Shown: positions 24,695 to 37,647, counted from the stretch's first letter. The stretch is 64,000 nucleotides of DNA from Pholis gunnellus (GCA_910591455.2 OU342806.1:27839517-27903516); one strand, 5' to 3'. The notes: a model not told the origin generated them from the letters alone. Made by a program: numbers and translations.

Positions 24695-25367
24695 TGTGAG
24701 GAATTTAAGTTTTAGAGCATTCCTAGTGCTGGATATTATATGATACAGTGTGTTTACTTGTAAGAGTTTAGACCAAGAAGTCATTTCATCATCAAAGGTC
24801 ATTTCATACTGTAAGAGGAAGGTGTGAGGAGTGTACTGGAAGCGGGGGTTTGGCGAATCAAACAAAGGAACTGGCCCCAAGAATGTAAGGAGGTGTCTGC
24901 CAGCGGGGGTTGGAACGAAGCTGGCTGGCCTAGGTGAGAAGAACAGAACAATGGGTCATCGGCCCAGGAGGGGCTTATTGGAATCCGGCCAATCACTGAG
25001 CTGATCGATTGGCTGAGAAATGTGTAACATGATACTTTTGAGAGACTCAGCAGGGACAAAGGATCTTCGAATTGCAGAAGATCCTCAGACCTCCTCCGCA
25101 TCATGGGACAGACACACCATTCTGTCCTGTGGTGTGGACGGGGCCTCATATTTCATGGAATATTATGTTTGTTTTACTGTCGATAGTGTAATTCAGTTTG
25201 CATTTGTTTTGGCTTCTGATAAGAATATTAAATAATTTTGATTTTAACCTGAACCATTTGATTCTGGCCCTGCTTGCTGATGGAACAAAGAGAGCAAGGG
25301 GGGGGGGGGCTGCTTCTTCTCCTCTGTGCTCTTCTTCTCCTCTGTTTGAGAAACTTCAGCCTCAACA
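24695..25367 (+). repeat. 3' LTR of the degenerate endogenous retrovirus
   Basis: Starts TGTGAGGAATTTAAG immediately after the polypurine tract and ends CTTCAGCCTCAACA, the same end as the 5' LTR. It includes ATTAAATAATTTTGA near 25230 and a GGGGGGGGGG run near 25300. Length is close to the 5' copy (about 0.65 kb) but the sequence is widely divergent. Confidence 0.7.
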
Positions 25368-25551
25368 ACAGTCTTCCACTTGAACAGTTTGAAAACAAAA
25401 TGCTATTTTCTTGACTTACAAATTAATCTTTTAAATTCACAAACATATGTGCAATTCATTCAGAAAATTCTGTAATCGCGGCCGTTCATGTACCGGGTTT
25501 GTATAAAGGTAATACAGTAGTCCAAGATTATAAGATATGAGTTTACAGATC

Positions 25552-25576
25552 ATTGTTGGAATGCTTTTAAGCATTC
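25552..25576. repeat. Perfect hairpin TTGGAATGCTT/AAGCATTCCAA
   Basis: An 11-bp-arm palindrome with a two-base loop. Its sequence is also the right terminus of the composite element at 41709-41729. A second copy of the same terminus starts at 25603. Confidence 0.8.
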
Positions 25577-26082
25577 CAAGTATTGTTATCTTGTTTTCTT
25601 TATTGTTGGAATGCTGTTAAGAAGAAGAAAGAAAAGGAAAAGCATTTCAACTTTTTTTTGTTGTTCTTTCTATGGTCTGGTATGGAGAATTAAGCTGAGA
25701 GTTTTGGGGGGAATATATTATGATTTCATATGAGTGTAATTTAATATCAGTATGCACTCTGGATAAACTCACTTGTGTGGATTTTATGGGATTACAAAAT
25801 CAGCTCTCAAATACGGACACTTTGTGTGTGTTTCTTCACATGTCTGTGCCCAGCGGTACGTCTGACACTCAAACTAGACTTAAATCATTAGACCTTTAAG
25901 AAACACATACAAGCACTGTGTCTCGTCTGGTGGATCGTGTCAACGTGTGTCTCTATTCACGGCATTAAATGGAGGGAGGTGATGGAGGCATCCACACGTG
26001 AAATCTATGAATTAGCTGTGAAATTGCTGTTATTTGCCACCAATTGTTTATGACTCAGTACACATTGTTTTCCTTTTCATAT

Positions 26083-28400
26083 TTCTAATATTTAAACTTT
26101 TTGAATTATTAAGCTTTTTCTAATTTTTTTTTTAATGGGTTTCTATGGAGAATATTTTCAAATCCTCTTAAACTCTTTCAACTCAGCTACAGACACCATT
26201 TCAACTTTAAAATGTTGAGAAAACCCTAAGCTATTATTGTATGTTATATTCTTTTTGATATCCTTTATACTTTTTGAACTGTCCCATTTGAACTTTTATG
26301 ATTTTTTCAGTCTTTTTCTGCCTTTATAATGGGTGTGTATTGCGCAGCAGAACAGGCTGCTGGCACACAGGTGTTCGTGATTAAGGTAATTAGCAATGGT
26401 GATAAACACACAGACTCACAGACACACGCGCACATACACTTCTCTCTCTCTGTCTCTCTGTGTCTCTCATACAGTCATTCAGGTCTTGGATACTTTTAGA
26501 AGACCCCCCACACACACACTTATTCTAATGCTACTAATACTTCTACTACTTATAATACTTCTACTACAACTACAACTTCTACTACTACTACAACAAATAT
26601 CACTACTGCTGACATTTTTTAAGCCACAGAAACTGTTCAAATATTAAAATGTTCAGCTCTTTCAGGAGAGGAGTGATATGACTTTTCATATTTGTAATCT
26701 TTAAACTTTGAATTATTAAGCTTTTTTGCAATCTTTTTTGAATGGGATCTCTATGGAGAAAATCTTCAAATCCTCTTAAACTTCTTCAACTTTCAACTTC
26801 CTTCAACTTCCTCATACTTTCAGCTACTGACATTTTTTAAGCCACAGAAACCATTCAAATATTAAAATGTTCAGCTCTTTCAGGAGAGGGGTGATATGAC
26901 TTATCATATTTGTAATCTTTAAACTTTTTGAATTAAGCTTTTTGCAATTTTTAAAAAATTGGATTTCTATTTTCAGCAATGTTTCATCAGTTCATTTCAG
27001 CTTTCAGCATTCCAACGCATTTTCATCAGAAAATGCTGTTACTAGAACAACTAGAAAATGCTGTTTTTTTCCTGTTTCTTTATTCTTCCTTATAATATAT
27101 TTCTTCCGTACATTTTTTGAAACGCTTCTGCTCCTTCATATTTTAAGCTACAGAAACCGTTCAAATATCAAAATGTTCAGCTCTTTCAGGAGACGAGTGC
27201 TATATCTTCATATTTCTAATATTTAAACTTTTTGAATTACTAAGCTTTTTGCACATTTTTTTTTGAATGGGTTTCTATGGAGAATATTTTCAAATAATTC
27301 TTCAACTTTCAAATCCTTCTACTTCCTCATACTTTCAGCTACAGACACCATTTCAACTTTAAAATACTGAGAAAATCTTAAGCTATTATTGTATGTTATA
27401 ATCTTTTTGATATCTTTTATAATTTTTGAACTGTCCCATTTGAACTTTTATGAGTTTTTCAGTCCTTTTCTGCCTTCATAATGGGTGTGTATTGCGCAGC
27501 TTAGAGTGCGTGATGTCACCGCTAGAGTGAAGAGCAGCTTCAGATTCTTGTGAAAAAAATATTTGTCTTTTGCCTTCGACTCCACAATTTTCACTCTTCA
27601 TATATATTTTTTAGTTCATACAGTAGCTAATCCTGTCTTCTCGTTAAAAAGTGATTGTGGAATCCCACAGATTTACACATTGGCAGAAAATCACTTAATT
27701 GAGAGGAAAAACCAACTTTCTGCTCCATAGAGACCAATGTTAAATCTTGCTGCAAAAACATCTTCCACAGAACTCGGTACCCCATTTCTACATCGCCAGT
27801 TTAGCCACATTTTTTACACTACAGACACAATTTTCACAGGATCTGTTGTTCAACTCATCCTTCCGCTCATGTATTGATATCGGAGCAATAGGAGCTACGG
27901 TTATGGGGTTTTTGAGGATTTGTTTGAGAGGTGTTTCACAGTTTTATCTCCATTAAAATGCTGCAGGCACACAGGTGTTTCTAATTAGGGATGTTCATAA
28001 ACACACAGACTCACAGACACGTGCACTCACACTCCTCTCTCTATCTGTCTGTGTGTGTTTCTGTCTCTCATACAGTCATTCAGGTTTTGGAGACTTTTAG
28101 AGGACTCCCCCTAATACTGCTACTGCTAATAATACTTCTACTACAACTAAAACATTTTAACTACTACTACTACTGCTGACATTTCTTTAAGCCACAGAAA
28201 CCGTTCAAATATCAAAATGTTCAGCTCTTTCAGCAGAGGGGTGCTATATCGCTTCATGTTTCTAATCTTTAAACGTTTTGAATTATTCAGCTTTTTGCAA
28301 TCTTTTTTTAATGAGATATCAATGGAGATTGATGTTTTTTGAGATATCAATGGAGATTGATGTTTTTTGAGATTGACTGGTTTTGGTATAAAGGGCATAT
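26083..28400 (+). repeat. Left arm, direct repeats of the CAGCTACAGACACC module
   Basis: The block with TTCAGCTCTTTCAGGAGAGG, then TTTGAATTATTAAGCTTTTT, then TCTATGGAGAATATTTTCAAA occurs again and again (about 26645, 26870, 27175, 28217, and later 29205, 29485, 31073). Between blocks lies CAGCTACAGACACCATTTCA and the GGGTGTGTATTGCGCAGC segment at 26330 and 27483. Non-coding. Confidence 0.8.
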
Positions 28401-28555
28401 GTTTGACAGGTAGTTTTGTTGAAAATCGTTTCTTAATCAGTCTGCTTCTAACACCAGGTGCGTCCTCATCATGGCAACCAGTTACACACACGCACGCAGG
28501 CACGCTCTCTCTCTACACACACACACGACTTGGAGATATTCAGTCAAAGGCATTT

Positions 28556-29100
28556 TTAGACCTCCTGTCTGTCTGTCTATCTGTCTCACTCACTCAGTAC
28601 ATACAACTGTCTGTCTGCCTGTCTCACTCACTCACTCAGTACATAAAGCTGTCTGTCTGCCTGTCTCACTCACTCATTCAGTACATATAACTGTCTGTCT
28701 GCCTGCCTGTCTCTCTCTCACACTCACTCAGTCCATCTAACTGTCTGTCTGCCTGCCTGCATGCCTGTCTCTCTCTCACACTCACTCAGTCCATCTAACT
28801 GTCTGTCTGCCTGTCTGCCTGCCTGTCTCTCTCACACTCACTCAGTCCATCTAACTGTCTGTCTGCCTGCCTGTCTCTCTCCCACTCACTCAGTCCATCT
28901 AACTGTCTGTCTGCCTGTCTGTCTCTCTCTCACACTCACTCAGTCCATCTAACTGTCTGTCTGCCTGTCTCTCTCTCTCACTCAGTCCATCTCTGTCTGT
29001 CTGCCTGCCTGTCTCTCTCACACTCACTCAGTCCATCTAACTGTCTGTCTGCTTGTCTTTTTCTCACTCTCACACTCATTCACTCAGTCTCTCTCTCTCT
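28556..29100 (+). repeat. Minisatellite, unit about 50-60 bp, left arm
   Basis: Eight to nine tandem units of CTGTCTGTCTGCCTGCCTGT, a CTCTCTCACACTCACTCA stretch and GTCCATCTAA. Short frames rich in LSVCLPACLS are by-products. The same array, inverted, lies at 39715-40590. Confidence 0.88.
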
Positions 29101-29129
29101 CTGTCTCTCTGTTTTCTGTGTCTCTCTCT

Positions 29130-31500
29130 CATACAGTCATTCAGGTCTTAGAGATTTTGAGAGGACTTTTCCCTTTTTTAAGCTACAGAAACCGTTCGAC
29201 TATCAAAATGTTCAGCTCTTTCAGGAGAGGGCTGATAGAACTTTTCACATTTGTAATCTTTAAATCTTTTGAATTATTAAGCTTTTTGCAATTTTTTTTA
29301 AATTGGATATCTATTTTCAGCAATGTTTTCGCAATTAATTTCAGCTTTCAGCATTCCAACGCATTTTCAGCAGGAAATGCATTTTCTAGTTCAACTATTT
29401 CTTCTGCCCCCCCCCCCCTCTTTTTTTGCTACTTATCTCCTTCCACATTTTTTAAGCTACAGAAATCGTTCAAATATCAAAATGTTCAGCTCTTTCAGCA
29501 GAGGGGTGCTATATCTCTTCATATTTCTAATCTTTCAACTTTTTAAATTATTAAGCTTTTTGCAATTTTTTTTTGAATGGGACGTCTATGGAGAATATTT
29601 TCAAATCCTCTTAAACTTCTTCAACTTTCAAATCCTTCAACTTCCTCATACTTTCAGCTACAGACACCATTTCAACTTTCAAATGTTGGAAAAACCCTGA
29701 TCTATTGCCGCATAATTCAGCTTTTTGATATCTTTTTAACTTTTTGAACTGTCCCATTTTAACTTTTATGATTTTTTCAGTCCTTTTCTGCCTTTATAAT
29801 GGGTGTGTATGGCGCAGCTTAGAGTGCGTGATGTCACCGCTAGAGTGAAGAGCAGTTTCAGATTCTTGTGAAAAAAATATTTGTCTTTTGCCTTTGCCTC
29901 CACAATTTTCACTCTTCATATATATTTTAATGATCTTGAAGTAGCTAATCGTGTCTTTGTCGTACACAAGTGACTGTGGAATCCCACAGATTTACACATT
30001 TGCAGAAAATCACTTAATTGAGAGGAAAAACCAACGTTCTGCTCCATAGAGCTCAATGTTAAATCTGACCACTCATTTCTCAAAGAAAGCAGACGGTACC
30101 AGTTTTGTATATTGCGCTGGAGCTCACAATTTTAACACCACAAACATAATAAACACATCAGCGCGTTCGGCAGAGTCTTATCTTATCCATATTTTATTGA
30201 TTAGTCTCATGGTTTTGGTATAAAGAGCTTGTGTTCGACAGGTAGTTTTGTTGAAAATCGCTGTTCACTCTAATCTCTCACACAGGTGCTCCAATCACCA
30301 TGCACACAGGTGTTTCTATGAGCTCGTTAGTGATGTTTATAAACACACAGAGGCACTGAGACACACATGCACACATGACTTGGAGATATGCGGGATGCTG
30401 CTCAGCCAATCAAATATGGGTATTCTGACAAGTTTCCTGATTCCAGTGAGATGTACACACACCATGACACAAGTGGGCGAGACGAGGAAAGACCTGGCAG
30501 AGCAGGACAATAGTTACTTTAGCTGGAAATGTTAAAACATAGGACAATCTCCACATGAGAAGGATTGCCAGAGAGATCAGAGTGTCTGTCTGTCTCTCTC
30601 TGTCTGGTTATCTCAGTCTGTCACTCTCTCCCTCCGTCTGTCTGTGTCTCACTCTCTCTCTGTCTGTCTCTCTACGCACACGACATGGAGGGATTGTTAG
30701 ACCTCCTGTCTGCCTGTCTGTCTCTCTCTCACATTCACTCAGTCCATCTAACTGTCTGTCTGCCTGTCTGTTCTCCATGAACAGGCTGCTGGCACACAGG
30801 TGTTCGTGATTAAGGTAATCAGCAATGTTGATAAACACACAGACTCTCAGACACACGCGCACATACACTTCTCTCTGTCTCTCTCATTCAGTCATTTATG
30901 TCTTGGATACTTTTAGAGGACCCCCCCCCCACACACACACACTTATTCTAATGCTACTAATACTTCTACTACTTATAATACTTCTACTACAACTACAACT
31001 TCAACTACTACTACAACAAATATCGCTACTGCTGACATTTTTTAAGCCACAGAAACCATTCAAATAATAAAATGTTCAGCTCTTTCAGGAGAGGAGTGAT
31101 ATGACTTTTCATATTTGAAATCTTTAAACTTTGAATTATTCAGCTTTTTGCAATCCTTTTTGAATGGGATCTCTATGGAGAACATCTTCAAATCCTGTTA
31201 AACTTCAACTTTCAAAGCCTTCTTCTTCCTCTTACTTTCAGCTACAGACACCATAGTTCAACATTTCAACTAGAAGGGTTTTCAGCAGTGCAGTTTAAAT
31301 GCTTTCAGGCTACAACATTTTTCAGACAGGTAGTCTCCCATTTCTGTATTTTCAGCAATTTGGAATCTTTAAACTTTTTGAATTATTAAGCTTTTTGCAA
31401 TTCTTTTTTTGAATTGGATATCTATTTTCAGCAATGGTTTTTGCAATTCATTTCAGCTTTCAGCATTCCAACGCATTTTCAGCAGGAAATACATTTTCTA
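29130..31500 (+). repeat. Left arm, second half, with unit matched at 40.7-41.5 kb
   Basis: Repeats the modules of 26.1-28.4 kb and adds 30190-30560, whose inverted copy is 40720-41075. Three copies of GCATTCCAACGCATTTTCA (27008, 29352, 31463) each precede a hairpin of the type GCATTTTCAGCAGGAAATGC. No coding sequence seen. Confidence 0.8.
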
Positions 31501-32384
31501 GTTTAGTTTGTTCGCCCTCTGATGTTTCTGAGAATAATGCAGCACACAGCACAGAGTATAAACAGCACCATTCATGCTACGAGCTAACGCTACAGTGCAA
31601 AGCGAGAGTATAGGTGCCATATTCAACCAGACAGAGCCTGACTTCGCTTTTCTGTATGACAAACGTTAGCGTTAGCAGCTATGCTAGCGTTAGCACTTCG
31701 CTAGTATTAGCAAGTTAACAATAAAGTTTTACTTTGGTTCACCGGGAAAATGTTTGCTCTTCTTGCTAAGTTTGAACCCTGTTTCAGTTAGAAACCACTT
31801 GTAATGTCATTGTCAAATGTGAAAGCTTCATTTTTCACGTTGAGAATTGAAAAATAAACTCAGCTACTTAACAGTCAGGAGTCAAGAGCACAATGTAGAA
31901 GGTCTGGCTTGTTGCATAGTGAGGGAAAGATGAGGTGTTTAAGGGTACGTGGAGATTCAAGTGTGTAACTAAAAACGTATACGTGTATTTTATTTTTCAC
32001 ATAAAATGTACACATCAAAATATAAAAACGTGCTCTTTATCTATAAAGCAAGAGTACTTTGAATTATCACAGTTAAATTTATATACTTTCGCTCTGGGTT
32101 TATAATATCTAATATTCACCTAATCACTGCTTCTACTTGACTCAGCAGTTTGAGGTGGATTATTTTTAGAAGAATTTTGGGAATTCTTTAAATTTTTTTT
32201 TACTGTTTATAGAGTCAAACCTTATATTGTTTTAGGCCCTAGATTCATTAACACACAGCTGAGAGGAAAATATTGTACTTTTACTGCACTACCTTTGTCC
32301 AACATCTTCACTTTCTTTTCAGATTAAAAAGCATTCAACTGTGCTGCAGAAAACCCTTCTAGTTGAAATATCTAACTGGCAGAC

Positions 32385-32471
32385 ATGGAAGCTAAGCTGT
32401 GTTATCTAAAGAAGCTAAGAGCTGAATTACAATGCAGGAAAAGCTTGAAACTAAACGATTTTACTCTCAAA
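32385..32471 (+). other. Short possible N-terminal coding remnant
   Basis: After ATG at 32385 the frame reads MEAKLCYLKKLRAELQCRKS, a helix-forming basic pattern, then runs into the TAG trinucleotide repeat. No splice partner found. It could be a captured exon or chance. Confidence 0.2.
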
Positions 32472-32662
32472 GTAATAGTAGTAAAAGTAGTAGTAGTAGT
32501 GGTAGTGGTAGTAGTAGTAATAGTAGTAGAAGTAGAACTAATGCTATTAGTAGCAGTATTTGTACCAGAAGTTGTTGTAGTAGCAGCAGTAGTAGTATAT
32601 CAACACTAGTAGTAGCAGCAGTAGCATGTGTTGTAGTAGTTGTTGAGTAGTAGTAGCAGTAC
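32472..32662. repeat. (AGT)n trinucleotide repeat
   Basis: About 190 bp of imperfect AGT/GTA units. The poly-Ser and poly-Val frames here are artefacts of the repeat. Confidence 0.9.
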
Positions 32663-33043
32663 TAGTATACGGTCACGCAATAGTTCCCAGTGTGTTATCC
32701 TTTTTAAATAAACAGCATGCATGCATGTCTCAACTCTGACAGATGTACTGGTTTTCCAAACATCTGTAACAGTAATTAACATCTGTGTATTAGTGACTGC
32801 AATCTACTAAAGCAAATGTTCCATAACTTAAAGCAGTCAAACTGCATTGCACTTGAATATTCCACATTCCATGCCTATATAAACATAGGTGTAACACATT
32901 GATAATCAGATGTCCATTGTTTTTAATTCTTACGCTCCCTAGTATTTTGCATTATATAGGATAAGTGTATCATCATTGATGACAATAAACAAATACTGTA
33001 TAACTCCCAATATGTACATGATGAACATAAGTTATAAGTTACT

Positions 33044-33660
33044 GTGATTGGCTCTTTGTCTCTCTCTCTTTGAGGATTTGTTTGACTGTTTTTTCACAGT
33101 TTTGTCTCCATGTAAAGGCTGCAGGCACAGGTGTTTCAGCTAATTAGTGAAGTTCATAAACACACAAGCATACACACACACACATGACTTGGAAATATTC
33201 AGGCAAAGATTGTTAGAACTCCTGTCTGTCTCGATGTCATTCTGTCTCTATCTCTTTTTCTGTCTGTGTCCCTCAGATAGAGATACACAGAAAGAGCGAG
33301 AGAGAGAGAGAGAGAGTGTGTGAGTGAGCGAGTGTGGGAGAGGGAGATTGAGGGAGAAAGACAGATGGACTGAGTAAGTGGGATAGGGAGACAGACAGAG
33401 AAAGATAGAGAAAACAGAGAGAGAGGGTGAGACAGACAGAGAGCCAGAGGGAGAGAAGGAGAGACAGAACAATCTTTGCCTGAATATTTCCAAGTCATGT
33501 GTGTGTGTGTGTGTGTGTGTGTGCGTGCGTGCTTGTGTCTGTGTGTTTATCAACTCTAATGAGCTGAAACACCTGTGCCTCAAGCCTATACATTGAGTCA
33601 AAACTGTGAAAAAACGGTCAAACAAATCTTCAAAGAGAGGGAGACAAAGAGCCAATCACA
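33044..33660. repeat. Inverted repeat with arms of about 190 bp
   Basis: The left arm starts GTGATTGGCTCTTTGTCTC (33044) and the right arm ends GAGACAAAGAGCCAATCAC (33660). Arms include CATGACTTGGAAATATTCAG and its complement near 33482. The 230-bp centre is a purine/pyrimidine-rich simple sequence. This would fold into a large hairpin. Confidence 0.85.
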
Positions 33661-35030
33661 GTACGATTTGTACATCTCTGCCCTCTGGTTGCTATGTCCA
33701 ACGTTGTGGAGCGACACACAAACAAGAAAAAATATATAATAAAATAAAGCACTAAATATTAATTAAAAATCTATGAAATATGCATTTTAAATATGGAAAC
33801 TGAAAAGAAAGAAGAAGAAAAAAAAATGTAATAACAAAGTGATATGACAATGGAGCTCGCGACAATCTGACAGCGGAAACAAACAATAGCCCCAGTGGCG
33901 GGAAGACGTTAGTGCTGTCCATCCGAAATCACGAGAGCTAGGTTCCGTTTTTCCTATCAAAATTTGTGTTGTATTATAATAACTGTTATATTGCTACTTA
34001 TGGTGACCATATGACTTATGGTATGAAACGCTGGCACTTATGAGGTTCCACTATCTTTATGTTTTTAAAAAGCCTTACTATTTTAAAACCCTTCTTGGCT
34101 AACTTGGTCAAATGTATTAAGCTATAAGTGAAATGACTCAAAGTAGGTCTATAAAGGAAGCTATATGAGTTTAAAAGTGTTGTGAAGAGAGTTATTTTAA
34201 TATAGAAAAGACAAAAAGCGGTTTAACGTTCGTTCAGGGCCACCATAAAACAGTAGTCATCAAAAAATGCATAGCCTAAAATGAACAAACAATGAATACA
34301 CAGACCTATTTAATAATGAATACATGTAGCGGACGCTAGCCGGACAATGGTGAAGCTTACTGATATTTCCAGAGGCCTTTATTATCGTTCAACTTTCATC
34401 CTTCCTTTGATGAACAGAAATATATCTTTCTCCAGAAAACACCGTAAGATCTACGAAACAGATAAAACATGAGTGAGCTCTTACAAGTTTAAACATTCAG
34501 TGGCTTACATTTAAATATACATGGGGGCATTAATCAAACATTTTCTCATGTATACTTATCAACAGCATATGTAAAACCGAAATCTAGTATTAGCTTAAAA
34601 TTACAGCTGAGTCATTTAGCTATACCCGTTAAGCTAACATTAGCATCTAGTTAAAACAGTAATACAATAAAACACAATAAACACAATAAACACAAAATAC
34701 CTTGTTCCCGTTCCAGCTAGGTGCTTAAACGTTAATTATGAAAATATATTGCAGAGTAATATATTTCATGTCACCTTTCCTTTCAGTCTGTACCGTAAAT
34801 TTCGTTCTTAGCTTGAAGCGGAGTCAAGCTACCATACTCAGACAAGATATGGCTCTGCTTCCGCTGGCCAAAAGGACTTCAAAATAAAAGACCCAAAACG
34901 TAAAAAAGGCACTTACAAAATAAAAGCTAGCAGGAAGTGATTAACTTGAGTAAAGTAAAAGGTTTGTAGGAAATAATCACAGAACCTCTTAAGAGTCCTT
35001 TTACAATACATGTTATAGAAAATAAAGAAA
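33661..35030. other. Sequence upstream of the OB-fold gene, no coding exon seen
   Basis: Likely promoter and 5' intron of the downstream gene, because its first coding exon begins at an acceptor (35084-35085) and needs an upstream exon. No TATA box or exon 1 could be fixed. Confidence 0.4.
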
Positions 35031-35086
35031 TGTCCATACAGCAAAGGCTTTCTGTAATTTGTCTATGTCTTTTTATTCATTTCAGA

Positions 35087-37647
35087 ATGGCACTTCACAA
35101 ATTATTGTCCTCCAAGCCCGAAGGTCCCTATTCGAAGCCACCGCCACTCCACATTCGCGTTATGGCGGTAAAGGACCAGCCCAGGGTGCTGAGCTGGGAG
35201 TTCAGTGATGGGAAGGCCAAAGCAGCTTCTATAAAAAACAACTCCGTTATGGTCATTTCTGACGGTCAATCGATAAGCAAAGTTACCTTGTACGAGGAGT
35301 ACAGCACGAAAGTGAAGGAGGGGGGTTCATGTAAGTCGCCCCCTTACTTTTTAAATATCACGAAGGACACTGTCTTCTTTCGGAGCAGTGCTCTTAAAAC
35401 CTCTTGAACCCTAGGCCTATTTTTAGCCCTGTGCTCGAAAATGTCCTACCCTTACACAAAGGGGCTTATCTCGCTAACTACAAGATCTATTTGAATAATT
35501 TAAATGGAAAAATAACACAAATAAATGTGAGCTTTATTAATATGTTACTAGTAAATGCTGAAACGAATGTTACACACAGCTCAAATTGAAAATTTTCAGG
35601 TTCGTTTTTTTTTTTGTGTGCCTAAAAAGCACCCTTATTGATTTTAAATGATGCACAGGCAGGCCTAAACTCTCCCAAATCATATCACAACATGTCAGCA
35701 GTCCTTTAAAAAAAAAAATTGGCTTTGATAGAGTGAAGTATGCCTGAGAAATCAATGTACTGGTCAGCTTTGGTCAGCCAACGTCAATTCTGATTTTGGA
35801 AGGCGCCGATATCGCTGTGTTATTGTACTTTTAAATACTATATATCTATATATTTCACTTCTTTTATCACTAATAGTGTTCAATCTATCTAATACAGAAG
35901 TGTGGCACCATTTTGAGAGCCTGGGCCATATGAAAACTTGTTAAATATGGCTAATTTTCGTCAGAATTTCAGTTTTACGTGATGTATATGAACCTAACAC
36001 AGCCTGTGATTGGCCGATTTGCGCATGTGACACAAGATTTGAACCGGAAGAGTGTGAGGAGTGTATGACGCGATCTTCGAGTTGTTTGACAGAATTTTAA
36101 GCCAATAAAATAATTGAAAACCGTGATCCGCCCCCATGGGTCAAACCCATTGGCCAAAACTGAAATAGGTCAAATGTTAGTTACCCTATGTTAGATTGAT
36201 CCCAATGTCTTTAGGAAACAGTTCAGAGCCGTCACAGGATGTTGATAGAACAGTAGGACCTGGGGAAATATGCCTTTGTTTACATCAAAACAGCACAAAG
36301 GTAAGGAGTTTATGAAATATTAGCGGTGAAGCTGGTTTGTTGTTCTGGTGCTTGTTTGCTCACAGCTCTGTGGTGGTTTCACTTAGATATATAGTGAAGA
36401 TATCTTTGGATTCAGTGTGTTATTGGCGTGTTTTCTGCTATTTCGGTTTTCTGTGTTAGCATTTAGCTTCTTCTTATTAGCGCCTAGTGTGGTCGGCTCA
36501 GCAATGGCGAAAAAAGAGTGCTATTGTGGACATTCTTTTAGTTGCTTATTTGAGTTTGTGTAGAATTGTGTTTGGAGTGTGCTGGCTTGCAGGATAGGGT
36601 TGAATAGAATCTCTTCGTTAATTTGGTATATAGCGTGTATGAAGCATTAATAATATTTTTGTATGAAAAGTCCATTCTACGACATTTGGAACAGAGCCTC
36701 GTAACAGAACGGGAGACCATTTGGGCGTTCTCGGGTGCAAAGGACGTGTCAGAGGACCTCCAGAAACAGGCTGAGGCACTGTTGTGTCCCCGCTCAACTC
36801 TGACCCCCCTCAGAGCCTGCAGGGAATCCTTGGGTCTCGTGACTGTGGAGGCAGAGGTTGTCGAGGTACGTCATTTTCTGTCTGACAGGACCGCGATGTG
36901 GAAACAAATAGTATATTGCTGTAAAATAAAAAGTTTAAGACTTCTTGACTTTTGGTATAAAATGTGAAAACTAACAAACAAATCCACTGTGTTCAGGTGT
37001 CTGCTGTGAAAAAGGTGGTGGTGGCGAGGGACACGGTCCCTCTGCTGAACATTGCAATAAAGCAGGTAAGCTATTAAGTAACGGTCCGTGGGTTACCTTG
37101 TATATTGTCAGCACAGTAAAATACTAATATATTTACAGGAGGAAACAAAGGTGCCGGTGTGCTTATGGAGGGAGGCCGCCCTGACGGACATCGCCATTGG
37201 GACGCGAGTCCAGATCTCACATCTGAGAGGGTCAGATTCAGCCTATGGGTTCCGACTGCAATCTACCATTTCTACGAAGATTGAAGTATGCTTACTTGGC
37301 TTTTGCTGCTTTTTTCTTCTGTTAATTTACAGAAGCAAGTGGCTGCACCAGAGATTATATCGTGGGCATATACGTATGCAGTTATATTGAATCCTTCTTT
37401 TGACAACGTGGTACCTGTCCTTCGTCAGGTGCGAACCTCCACGGCTGTTCGGGTGGTCGGGGCCATGGGGGTCGTAGATGTGGAAGGGACTCCAGGACTC
37501 CTTCAGCTGCTCCTGGAGGACGACTCCACCCTATATATTAGGGAGGAAAAGTGGGGGCCGATCGAAGCGGCAATGAAGACTCCGCCGATTACTGTACGGA
37601 TCACGGTGGTTGGCGACTCTATCGATCTGATAGCCATAGAAGAATAA
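35087..37647 (+). CDS. OB-fold, RPA-like single-stranded-nucleic-acid-binding protein (candidate)
   Basis: Exons: 35087-35330 (ATG after acceptor ttcag; donor gtaagt), about 36645-36865 (start uncertain; donor gtacgt), 36997-37065, 37139-37285, and 37430-37647 (TAA) or, with an alternative acceptor, 37333-37647. The last joins keep phase 0. The protein begins MALHKLLSSKP. An OB-fold-type block VPVCLWREAALTDIAIGTRVQISHL matches the LW-x-D/E...IGD-V-x-I pattern of replication protein A OB domains. The final exon has LLQLLLEDDSTLYI and ends SIDLIAIEE. Inference: it binds single-stranded DNA or RNA. It may be a transposon-carried gene, since it sits in the middle of the inverted composite. Exact function is not known. 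Confidence 0.6.
35331..35407 (+). CDS. Read-through continuation of the first OB-protein exon
   Basis: If the donor at 35331 is ignored, the frame continues SPPYFLNITKDTVFFRSS to a stop at 35405-35407. The stretch looks like an OB-fold strand and aligns loosely with TIWAFSGAKDVS in the exon at 36.7 kb. It may be an alternative short ending or a second, overlapping exon. Confidence 0.4.

Noticed and set aside
28471..28952. Cysteine-rich frames (LSVCLPACLS repeats) that look like secreted cysteine-rich peptides
   Set aside because: Encoded by the CTGTCTGCCTGC minisatellite with no stable start or splice context.
32472..32650. Poly-Ser / poly-Val coding region
   Set aside because: Trinucleotide AGT repeat with no conserved flanks.
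33248..33655. 135-residue frame with signal-peptide-like start on the - strand
   Set aside because: Lies within the hairpin and its CACA/TCTC simple sequence; composition explains it.
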